From an uncultured Alphaproteobacteria bacterium (GTDB lineage: Bacteria > Pseudomonadota > Alphaproteobacteria > Rhodobacterales > Rhodobacteraceae): a DNA stretch of 62,677 nucleotides. The stretch lies in contig CACKLF010000006.1 of the NCBI GenBank assembly GCA_902600895.1, forward strand, positions 1-62,677. The letters run 5' to 3'. The notes below the pieces were generated by a model. That model made no database searches. It was not told the origin of the DNA and saw nothing but the letters and a program-made list of their open reading frames with translations. The number at the start of each line of letters is the position of its first letter. The stretch's first letter is position 1. Positions 55,779-62,677 of the stretch are shown one piece after another. Position numbers and translations under genes: made by a program.

Positions 55779-57058
55779 AAGTTTTCTCCGTATTGCATTA
55801 TCCTTACTCCCATATCTCTCAATGAAGTCTTTTCGAGCTTTGTAAGACATGAGTTAATATCAATAATTTCAACGCATTGACTTAATATCTTCGAATTTAT
55901 CTCAGGATGCCTAGTGGCAAGAATAACTTTACATCCAGAAAAATTTTCTCTTACTTCCAGTAAGTTACCTGGTACTTGACTAGTAAATTTTTGGCAATAG
56001 TTGTCAATTGCATTTATCTTGTAACCCATTTCATATAATTTTTTGTAGGTTAACAGTGACGAACTTCCACGCACATCTCCTACGCCCGATAAATATGAAA
56101 TCCCTAGAAATTGATAATTAGAATTTATATCAAGTTTCTCTTTTAAAAAATCTAATACTCGTCCATTTTGTTTTTCTGTTGTTTTAATCGAAGCTGTCAA
56201 AATAGGAAGCTCGTGTTTGAATTCAAACAATTCACTGGATTTCATCAGAAAGCTTGGGTCCTTTGTCAGGCAATAACCTCCAGGGGCAAGTCCTGAATAT
56301 CGTATGTTATTGTGAGTAGATCTACTTCTGATACAGTCTAAAATGTCGGGGGTATTTGCACCAACAAACTCAGAAAATTCTGTAAACTCCTGCACAAGTG
56401 CTATGTTGATCATCCTGTAAGTATTTTCGAAAACTTTAGCAGTTTCTGCGCTTATTAAGTTAGTTAGTCTTACATGCTCGCCAGATGAATACACTTTGTC
56501 TAAATGCTCTAAATATCTTTGATTGCTACTATCGTCCAAGGCACCGTAAACTTTTGGAAGTTTTTCGACACTATCTAGGTAGTTGGGACCTGGCATAACT
56601 CGCTCATATGAGTAAACATAACGCAAGCTCTTTTTTTCGTTTTCCTTAAGTAAAACGGGCAAAATTATTTTATCACTTGTACCAGGTGGCACAGTAGTCT
56701 CTAAGACTATTAAAGCTTCTGATCTGGCAAAATAGCAAATTTTTTCGAAAAGAACTATTAGGTTAGTGTAATCATTCTCACCACTAGAGAAATCAAAGCT
56801 TATTGATATGAAGATAGAGCTAGACGCAGTCATTTGCTGTAAGTCCGATGTGGGATTTATAACTTCATTAGCAACTTCTTTTGCAAATATTGAACTCAAA
56901 TTTGTATCAGAAGAAGTAAATGGAAGCTTGCCACCGTTTAAATATCTAATAAGCTCATCATTTTTATCTATCAAGTTTACTCGCGTGTAGAATTTTGATA
57001 AAAATGCAGCATGGGCGACACCGACAAAGCCTGCTCCAATTATAGATACTTCTTTCAT
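55775..57058 (-). CDS. UDP-glucose/GDP-mannose dehydrogenase family protein
   Basis: A 427-residue nucleotide-sugar 6-dehydrogenase. The N-terminal VSIIGAGFVGVAHAAFL, the ETTVPPGTSD motif, the TAKVFENTYRMINIALVQEF helix and the catalytic Cys in PGGYCLTKDP are all present, giving two-step oxidation to a uronate. It resembles WecC-type or atypical members more than the Ugd at 61-62 kb, so another substrate such as UDP-ManNAc or UDP-GlcNAc is likely. It is coupled to the epimerase gene. Confidence 0.92.
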   Translation of the reverse strand: MKEVSIIGAGFVGVAHAAFLSKFYTRVNLIDKNDELIRYLNGGKLPFTSSDTNLSSIFAKEVANEVINPTSDLQQMTASSSIFISISFDFSSGENDYTNLIVLFEKICYFARSEALIVLETTVPPGTSDKIILPVLLKENEKKSLRYVYSYERVMPGPNYLDSVEKLPKVYGALDDSSNQRYLEHLDKVYSSGEHVRLTNLISAETAKVFENTYRMINIALVQEFTEFSEFVGANTPDILDCIRSRSTHNNIRYSGLAPGGYCLTKDPSFLMKSSELFEFKHELPILTASIKTTEKQNGRVLDFLKEKLDINSNYQFLGISYLSGVGDVRGSSSLLTYKKLYEMGYKINAIDNYCQKFTSQVPGNLLEVRENFSGCKVILATRHPEINSKILSQCVEIIDINSCLTKLEKTSLRDMGVRIMQYGENL

Positions 57059-57151
57059 ATTATTTTTTCCTTACATCTTTCCAAAAATTTTATAGTAAAA
57101 AATTAGACCTTGGCCTCCTGAACCTGATAGACATTGCACAAGAAACAGGTC

Positions 57152-57952
57152 TCAATTATTTCCAATAAGATTATTTTCTATAAATTCCATAGCAGTGATG
57201 TATTTAAATTTGCCTGATAGAAATTTTAAAATTTTTTTTTCACTTTTGCTCACCATTATATTATGTCTAAAGTTTTTAAAAAATGGCACATTCTCTACAT
57301 GTGGCTGGAATACGTCAAAATCCCAAGGGTGACAGTAAAACATAAAACTTTCTTTTTTTTCAAGAAAAAGTAGCTGCCACCAAACTGGTAATATACGAAA
57401 CCAGCCACCACCAGTTATTGGAAACTTTAAAAATAAAATACTAAAATAGGGAATTGGAACATCAATTAATTTATTATTCTTGCTCGGGCGTCCATATCTG
57501 TCATGTAAGGAAGCCGTTATGCCATTGCTAGTGTATAAAATATCATTTTCTAACAAAACATTTTCTAAATATTGGTTTGATGAAAAACATGGGGAACGAA
57601 ATCCTCTTGCAGTTACGCCCAACTCATCTTCAATAATTGATAGGCTTTCTGTAACCTCGCGGGTTGTTTCGGCTAAAGATAAATTGTTCATCATTTTATG
57701 GTTCATAGAGTGAGAAGCAACCTCATGACCACTTTTTAAAGCACTCCTCATCAATTTTACGTATTTTTTTTCCTTCAATAACTTACCCACTATAAATAAA
57801 GTGCTCCTAATTTGTCTCTCATCTAAAATATCGAGTAACCTTTTAAAGGAATCAACCGAACTATGAGTTTTATCCGAGTTCTTAACGTAAGGACGAAGGT
57901 TTTCTGCCATATACCATTCCTCAACATCAATTGAAAAAATGCATTCAGTCAA
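57152..57952 (-). CDS. Polysaccharide deacetylase (NodB-type) family protein
   Basis: A 266-residue NodB-domain enzyme. Catalytic Asp9 in FSIDVEEW and metal His81/His85 in SHSMNH match the D-HxxxH layout; RSPCFS and FYCHPWDFD complete the active site, with the HPWD pattern seen in the XrtA/PEP-CTERM-associated group. It would remove N-acetyl (or N-formyl) from a glycan. Its end lies 99 bases upstream of nothing in-frame, and its start overlaps the formyltransferase gene by eight bases, so the two are co-translated. Confidence 0.88.
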   Translation of the reverse strand: MTECIFSIDVEEWYMAENLRPYVKNSDKTHSSVDSFKRLLDILDERQIRSTLFIVGKLLKEKKYVKLMRSALKSGHEVASHSMNHKMMNNLSLAETTREVTESLSIIEDELGVTARGFRSPCFSSNQYLENVLLENDILYTSNGITASLHDRYGRPSKNNKLIDVPIPYFSILFLKFPITGGGWFRILPVWWQLLFLEKKESFMFYCHPWDFDVFQPHVENVPFFKNFRHNIMVSKSEKKILKFLSGKFKYITAMEFIENNLIGNN

Positions 57953-58637
57953 TTAACATTGCCTTTACCTTAGCTATTGCAGTCTTATCGGGATATTTTC
58001 TTAAGGTAAGCGCAGGCTTACCTTTTTGGGTCTTTAAAGGTAAATTCCCGTGAATGAATTTGTTGAAAATTTTAGCACTAAGGTACTTTCCTCTGACCAT
58101 ATCTTCATATAAATCGCCTCCAAATGGGAAATTCTCTTCATACAATATATCGCCTTCATCAATATCTGCAGACATCTTGTGCATAGTTATGGTAAAATGT
58201 TTTTTCCCATCAAATATCTGCCAAAACATAGGCATCATGCCAGCGTATTCGGGAAGCTTTCCACAATGAAAGTTTAACTTCAATTTAAACAGCTTTAGTA
58301 TTTCTGGATCAATCTTCTTTGGAGCAGAAACTGAAAGAAGAATATCCTGTTCAGACCATTCCATAGATTTAATTTGAACAAGTGCTTCATCAAACTCCAC
58401 TGTTTTTATTTCTAGACCATTAATAGATTTCTCTTTAGAAAATAATGCTTTGATAGTCGTCAAAAACGTTTTCTTCCAACCAAACAATCCTATGAACTTG
58501 ATTAAGCCCCGAAATTTACCACTTCCAAAATTAGGTACATCAAAGATTATAGCATTATCAAAAGCTAAATAATCAATATTTTTTAAAAAAGTATCAATAA
58601 ACAATGGATCTCTCTGTGTTATTATTACTAGCTTCAA
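57945..58637 (-). CDS. Sugar formyltransferase-like protein
   Basis: A 230-residue formyl-transferase-fold protein. Catalytic Asn122 and His124 in LNFHCGKLPEYAG and Asp160 in DIDEGDIL are in place, as in sugar N-formyltransferases and methionyl-tRNA formyltransferase. It overlaps the NodB-type deacetylase gene by eight bases. One plausible joint role is exchange of N-acetyl for N-formyl, or formylation before transfer and removal after, as with ArnA and ArnD in lipid A modification. It starts three bases after the GT2 gene. Confidence 0.83.
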   Translation of the reverse strand: MKLVIITQRDPLFIDTFLKNIDYLAFDNAIIFDVPNFGSGKFRGLIKFIGLFGWKKTFLTTIKALFSKEKSINGLEIKTVEFDEALVQIKSMEWSEQDILLSVSAPKKIDPEILKLFKLKLNFHCGKLPEYAGMMPMFWQIFDGKKHFTITMHKMSADIDEGDILYEENFPFGGDLYEDMVRGKYLSAKIFNKFIHGNLPLKTQKGKPALTLRKYPDKTAIAKVKAMLID

Positions 58638-58640
58638 TTT

Positions 58641-59423
58641 TTATTGCCTTTGGATTGAAAAACTTTTCTTTAAATGCATAAATACTTTCCTTGCAACATT
58701 TAAGCAAACTATCAAGCCAGATAAAAAGGGCGATTTTCCCATATAAACTCGCCAAGCTTTATATAGTTCAAGCTTTCCCATACCAAAAGCCTTTAGGTTT
58801 CTTTGAGATGTTCCTCCCGTTTTCTGCGTCACACTCACTTTGTTTGTATCAATGAATTGAAAGTCAAAATCAAAAAAGCATTGTAACTGGAACAAAAAAT
58901 CAGCGCTGATCCTTAGATCAGTTTGATATTTAAGGTGTTCATAAACTCTTCGTCTAACAAATATTCCTGGGTGGGCTAATTGACCGCCTAGCAAAAAGAA
59001 ATGTTTTAAGTAATTTCGATTTGGAACTTCAGAAGATCTTATCGATCTCTCGTGCGCTTGATTTCTATAGTTGACTCTACAGTAAACTAAATCTATCGAT
59101 GCATTTTTTTCAAAACAGTCTTGAACATGTTTTAGTACTAATTGATCGTCAAAATAATCATCTGAATGTAATATCGCCACCAGCTCATTAGAGGTTCTGG
59201 CGATTGCTTGATTAACGGCATCATATATTCCTTGATCACTTCCTATCAAGAGTTCAAGCCTTTTATTCAGTTCATTTTTAACAATTTTTTGAGTGCCATC
59301 CGTTGATCCACCATCAAAAATCGTATGAACAACTTCTACTAGTTTTTGATTTTTTACACTATTGATGCACCTGGAAATGTTTCCTTCCGCATTTAAAGTT
59401 ACTGTTATTATGTCCCAATTCAT
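58641..59423 (-). CDS. Glycosyltransferase family 2
   Basis: A 260-residue inverting GT-A glycosyltransferase. It begins WDIITVTLNAEGNISRCINSV, with the nucleotide-binding DGGSTDGTQ and the SDDYFDD metal-binding (DxD-type) motif at about residue 87. The C-terminal third is basic with hydrophobic stretches. It is the first gene of the 54.9-59.4 kb operon and its ATG overlaps a tiny upstream ORF by four bases. Donor sugar unknown. Confidence 0.9.
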   Translation of the reverse strand: MNWDIITVTLNAEGNISRCINSVKNQKLVEVVHTIFDGGSTDGTQKIVKNELNKRLELLIGSDQGIYDAVNQAIARTSNELVAILHSDDYFDDQLVLKHVQDCFEKNASIDLVYCRVNYRNQAHERSIRSSEVPNRNYLKHFFLLGGQLAHPGIFVRRRVYEHLKYQTDLRISADFLFQLQCFFDFDFQFIDTNKVSVTQKTGGTSQRNLKAFGMGKLELYKAWRVYMGKSPFLSGLIVCLNVARKVFMHLKKSFSIQRQ

Positions 59424-59488
59424 TCCTTTATATCACTCAAAATATATTTGTAGTCTTTTTTTCTGGCGATGGCCACAGTGCGAAGCAT
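59420..59488 (-). CDS. Possible 22-codon leader ORF coupled to GT2 gene
   Basis: An ATG-started minus-strand ORF (MLRTVAIARKKDYKYILSDIKE) ends in TGA that overlaps the GT2 start codon as ATGA. Only a poor purine tract precedes its ATG. It could be a coupled leader peptide, or the decayed C-terminus of a gene once upstream. No family is recognised. Confidence 0.25.
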   Translation of the reverse strand: MLRTVAIARKKDYKYILSDIKE

Positions 59489-60085
59489 TGTTTTTCAAAA
59501 GTAGACTTAGAAAACTAATTTGATTATCTTTTCAGTACCTTTAATATTAATGTAAACAATCTTGTTTTTTGGTCTAAAGGTTATCATGTCTCTTTAAACA
59601 GAAAGATCCAAGTCCTGTAGGAGCCTGGATGATTGAATAATTATATTTTATTTGTAGTAGTTCAATTTTAATACTTCTTACCGAAAATTTTTTTTGCTCT
59701 TTTCAAATAAAGGTTAAGAGAATTATTTATTATAATTTCCAGAACATCAGGGCAAGCATCTATGTCGACCACAACAAAATATGGCCAACTAGAGTTAACC
59801 CATTGTGTCCTTAAATTTGGTATTTGGGTGATTTAATAACTGGTTTTGTGTCAGATATGATACATCCAGATTAGTAGACAGTTTATACCTACATTTAATT
59901 TATTTAGTGATAAATTTTGGAGCTGAATGATACTAAGATAACCTTCTCGTTTACACATTCAATCAGTGCTTAAACACATTTGGTTACTACCCTTACGACA
60001 TTACCTTCATCATAGGTAAGAAAATTGTCATAACTCATACCAAAATATATGCCAATTTCTACCCTAAGTCATTATGCTATATGAT
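59489..60085. other. Intergenic region between glycan operons
   Basis: About 600 bases without a full gene. Besides the fragment at 59668-59832, all frames contain many stops. No tRNA, strong hairpin or repeat is visible. It separates the GT2 operon from the Ugd/UDP-glucuronate epimerase operon and should contain the promoter of the former. Confidence 0.35.
59668..59832 (-). pseudogene. 54-codon gene fragment without start codon
   Basis: The minus frame is open for 54 codons and ends in TAA. It looks like a real protein C-terminus (WPYFVVVDIDACPDVLEI, then a basic helix ending LKRAKKIFGKKY) but has no ATG, GTG or TTG, and an upstream stop cuts it off. I do not recognise the family. It probably is what remains of a gene deleted from the glycan locus. 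Confidence 0.4.
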
Positions 60086-61117
60086 TTAGATATTATAGTA
60101 ACCTCTATACCAACTAACAAACCTCTGAACACCCTCTAAGAGATCGGTATGTGGTTTGTATCCTGTAAGTTCTTGTAATAAGGATGTATCAGCCCAGGTA
60201 TCGGAAACCTCTCCCGCCTGCATTGGCATCAGGTTTTTAATAGCTTTAGAACCTACCGACTTTTCAATTGCATTTATGAAGTCGTTTAGTTTTTCTGGCT
60301 TAGAATTTCCAATATTCACGATCCTGAATGGTGCCACAGGTGATAAACTATTTGTTATATGTGGAGGCCCAGAACAGGAGCCTTCCTGATTAGGTATGGC
60401 ATCAATTAGTAGGCGTATTCCGTTAACGAGGTCATCAATATAAGTAAAGTCACGGCTCATATTACCATAGTTGTAAACATCAATTGGCTGTCCACTAATT
60501 ATAGCTTTCGTAAATTTAAAGATTGCCATATCTGGTCGGCCCCAAGGACCATATACGGTAAAAAAACGGAACATTGTAATTGGCAACTTATACAAATGGG
60601 CGTAACTATGGGCCATATTTTCAGTTGATTTCTTTGTTGCTGCATAAAAAGACATCTGATGATCTGCCTTATCTATTTCCTTAAATGGCATTTTATCGTT
60701 GGCGCCATAAGCAGAGGAAGTTGAAGCCAGAAGCATGTGTTTTGGCGGATGCGCGCGCGCTGCCTCTAAAAGTTCAAAACTACCGTTAATATTACTCTCT
60801 AAATAGGCTCGAGGATTTTCCATTGCATATCTCACACCTGCTTGTGCAGCTAAATGAATTACAACATCGGGCCTTTCTTTTGAGAACAGATCTAAGAGTA
60901 TATTTTTTTTTTCAACCTTTTCATGAATTGATTGGTAAGATGGGTTTTGCAGGAGCATGCTTTCGCGCCGCTGTTTTAGTGAAACATCGTAGTAGTCCGA
61001 TATACAGTCTAGGCCAATTACTCGCCAGCCTTCCTTGAGCAATCGCTTAGTAAGATGGAAACCAATAAAACCTGCAGCGCCGGTCACTAGAGCTGTTTCT
61101 TTTTTATTTATTTTCAA
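60086..61117 (-). CDS. UDP-glucuronate 4-epimerase-like NAD-dependent epimerase
   Basis: A 343-residue extended SDR close to UDP-glucuronate epimerases (LspL/WcvA-type): VTGAAGFIGFHLTKRLLKEG, GLDCISDYYDVSLKQRR, HLAAQAGVRYAMENPRAYLESN, and the active site SFYAATKKSTE (Tyr-x3-Lys). RDFTYIDDLVNGI is also typical. It would convert UDP-GlcA to UDP-GalA. It is two bases from ugd, which makes the UDP-GlcA, so the pair is a plausible UDP-galacturonate source. Confidence 0.93.
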   Translation of the reverse strand: MKINKKETALVTGAAGFIGFHLTKRLLKEGWRVIGLDCISDYYDVSLKQRRESMLLQNPSYQSIHEKVEKKNILLDLFSKERPDVVIHLAAQAGVRYAMENPRAYLESNINGSFELLEAARAHPPKHMLLASTSSAYGANDKMPFKEIDKADHQMSFYAATKKSTENMAHSYAHLYKLPITMFRFFTVYGPWGRPDMAIFKFTKAIISGQPIDVYNYGNMSRDFTYIDDLVNGIRLLIDAIPNQEGSCSGPPHITNSLSPVAPFRIVNIGNSKPEKLNDFINAIEKSVGSKAIKNLMPMQAGEVSDTWADTSLLQELTGYKPHTDLLEGVQRFVSWYRGYYNI

Positions 61118-61119
61118 GC

Positions 61120-62298
61120 TTAATTTACCCTAAATAAGTCACGAGTGAACACTTTTGATTCCACGTCAGCAAGATCTGGAATCATCCGGTTTGCTAAAAT
61201 AATATCAGATCTTTTTTTGAACAAATTTAAGTTAGTTTCGACGCGGGAATTAAAAAAAACAGACTCTTTTAACCCAGGTTCATAAACAACAACTTCAATG
61301 CCTTTAGCCTTAATACGTTTCATTATTCCCTGGATAGAGCTCTGGCGAAAGTTATTACTTCCAGTCTTCATTACCAAACGATAGATGCCCACAACTGCTG
61401 GCCGTTTCTTTATAATTTCATCTGCAAGAAAATCTTTTCGGGTTGAATTTGCATCAACTATCGCGCGAATAATATTTTGAGGTACATTGGCATAATTTGC
61501 AAGAAGCTGCTTTGTATCTTTTGGTAAGCAGTATCCACCATAACCAAATGATGGATTATTGTAGTGATTTCCGATTCGAGGGTCAAGAGAGACGCCATTG
61601 ATAATTTCACGGCTATTCATTTCTCCAGTTAGTGCAAAACTGTCGAGCTCATTGAAGAATGCCACGCGCATTGCTAGATAAGTATTTGAAAATAACTTTA
61701 TCGCTTCAGCCTCGCGCCTCCCAGTAAACAATACTTCCACGTCTTTTTTTATCGCACCTTGCTTGAGCAAATTTGCAAAAATTTTTCCACGATTGGATTT
61801 GTCACCTACAATAATGCGGCTTGGGAATAGATTATCATGAAGTGCACTGCCTTCTCTCAAGAATTCTGGAGAAAAGATTATAGCCTTAGTTTTAAATTTT
61901 GCTCTCAGAGTATCAATAAATCCAACTGGTATCGTAGATTTTACTATTATACATGCCTCTGGCTCAATTTTAACAACATTAGAGATAACTTCTTCTACCG
62001 AAGATGTATCAAAAAAATTAGTTTTTTCGTCATAATTAGTCGGTGTAGACACAATTACATAGTCTGCCTGGTTAATTGAAGCTTTAAAATCAGTACTTGC
62101 CTCAAGGTTTAATTCTCTTTCAGTTAAAAACTGCGAAATCTCCATATCAATAATTGGTGATTTCCTATTGTTCAAGGCGTGCACACGCTGTTTGGATATA
62201 TCAACACCAATAACTTCATTGTGCTGGGCTAAAAGAACAGCGTTTGAAAGACCAACATAGCCCAATCCAACAACAACTATCTTATATTTAGATTTAAT
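61120..62298 (-). CDS. ugd: UDP-glucose 6-dehydrogenase (apparent ATT start)
   Basis: A nucleotide-sugar dehydrogenase, 392 residues from the proposed start, oxidising UDP-glucose to UDP-glucuronate. The Rossmann motif [39 protein letters not shown], and the catalytic Cys in [11 protein letters not shown] are conserved. The first conventional start (TTG at 62265) falls inside the GLGYVG motif and cannot be used. The open frame continues upstream to 62307 with no ATG, GTG or TTG; an ATT at 62298 has AAGG seven bases before it. ATT initiation or a sequence error are the options. It is one of a three-gene operon with the epimerases on both sides. Confidence 0.92.
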   Translation of the reverse strand: MKSKYKIVVVGLGYVGLSNAVLLAQHNEVIGVDISKQRVHALNNRKSPIIDMEISQFLTERELNLEASTDFKASINQADYVIVSTPTNYDEKTNFFDTSSVEEVISNVVKIEPEACIIVKSTIPVGFIDTLRAKFKTKAIIFSPEFLREGSALHDNLFPSRIIVGDKSNRGKIFANLLKQGAIKKDVEVLFTGRREAEAIKLFSNTYLAMRVAFFNELDSFALTGEMNSREIINGVSLDPRIGNHYNNPSFGYGGYCLPKDTKQLLANYANVPQNIIRAIVDANSTRKDFLADEIIKKRPAVVGIYRLVMKTGSNNFRQSSIQGIMKRIKAKGIEVVVYEPGLKESVFFNSRVETNLNLFKKRSDIILANRMIPDLADVESKVFTRDLFRVN

Positions 62299-62307
62299 TT
62301 TTAAACC

Positions 62308-62677
62308 TTATTCTGTAAAAAATATCTCTTGTTTTTTATTTGGTGAGATAAACTCGCTCTCCAAAGTACGTTCTATGCTCTCACGCAGTTGAAATGGTGC
62401 TTTAAAATTGTCCAAAGTGCCTTTTGCACTCTTAAATTCTGTTGAAGATGTAAACTTTTTCACCCGAATTGAACTCACTGGTAAATTCTTTTGGATCAGG
62501 AAAGAAATTAAATCTGCGGCATATCCTATACTTATGCCCAGCCAATAAGGCAGTCGAAAACCAATCTTCTCATTACCTTTTAATTTTGAGCGAACCTGAG
62601 AAACCAATTCATTCATAGAAAAGTCAGGCGTATCTACATAGTTGTAAACACCATGTTTCTGATCTGTAGAGATACAA
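62308..62677 (-). CDS. NAD-dependent epimerase/dehydratase, C-terminal part (start outside window)
   Basis: The reading frame is open to the right edge of the window, so only the last ~122 residues are present. YNYVDTPDFSMNELV followed by LPYWLGISIGYAADLISFLI, VSSIRVKKFTSSTEFKSAKG is the C-terminal substrate domain of an extended SDR acting on nucleotide sugars. The ATG at 62616 is internal, not the start. It ends just before the ugd frame. Its substrate is unknown. Confidence 0.8.
   Translation of the reverse strand, partial: CISTDQKHGVYNYVDTPDFSMNELVSQVRSKLKGNEKIGFRLPYWLGISIGYAADLISFLIQKNLPVSSIRVKKFTSSTEFKSAKGTLDNFKAPFQLRESIERTLESEFISPNKKQEIFFTE

Noticed and set aside
1-62677. tRNA, rRNA, CRISPR or insertion-sequence elements
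   Set aside because: No cloverleaf, repeat-spacer series, transposase motif or terminal inverted repeats were seen by eye.

Overview
The window is AT-rich (roughly 35-38% G+C by eye), densely coded, and looks like chromosomal DNA of a free-living, probably marine alphaproteobacterium. Reasons for that guess: a citronellol/terpene-type carboxylase cluster, a lone HutF deiminase, creatinase, DMT and AbrB-type transporters, a bifunctional CysNC, and a large surface-polysaccharide locus. The taxonomic call is inference; no rRNA, tRNA, IS element or CRISPR array was seen.

Region 1 (1-14.1 kb) is a catabolic block. A quinone oxidoreductase and an SDR (plus strand) face a thiolase, MaoC hydratase and acyl-CoA dehydrogenase operon (minus strand). 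A divergent promoter region with a 13-bp palindrome separates that operon from a plus-strand operon: acyl-CoA ligase, AtuA-type protein, carboxyltransferase, biotin carboxylase/BCCP, and a TIGR03084-like metal-binding protein. The set resembles the acyclic terpene utilisation (atu) pathway, with a MaoC-type hydratase where a crotonase-type AtuE would be expected. A FAD amine oxidase-like protein and an AbrB-type membrane protein follow.

Region 2 (15-28.6 kb) holds single genes and small operons for transport and nitrogen-compound use: an RND efflux pair, an NCS2 purine permease preceded by a structured 5' leader (possible riboswitch), an aldehyde dehydrogenase, a DMT transporter, a CMD/AhpD-like protein, HutF, creatinase and a HAD phosphatase. 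A cysteine-rich 18-codon ORF with a strong ribosome-binding site lies upstream of hutF. A start-less gene remnant and one good hairpin terminator lie near 23.7 kb.

Region 3 (28.6-62.7 kb) is about 34 kb, all on the minus strand, for making a complex, probably sulfated surface glycan. It contains cysDNC for PAPS; manC-gmd-fcl for GDP-fucose; and a chain of mostly overlapping genes with CMP-sugar synthetases, an aminotransferase, a NeuB-like protein lacking the SAF domain, a Gfo/Idh/MocA oxidoreductase and a CBS-nucleotidyltransferase (legionaminic-acid-like). A second block has NeuC-like, full-length NeuB-like, formyltransferase, Wzy-like polymerase, ABC exporter and a sulfotransferase-like protein. 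A third has a nucleotide-sugar dehydrogenase, epimerase, deacetylase plus formyltransferase and a glycosyltransferase. Last come Ugd and UDP-glucuronate epimerase genes. The PAPS genes at one end and the sulfotransferase in the middle suggest sulfation of the product. Two genes (abrB-like and ugd) have no conventional start codon where homology requires one.
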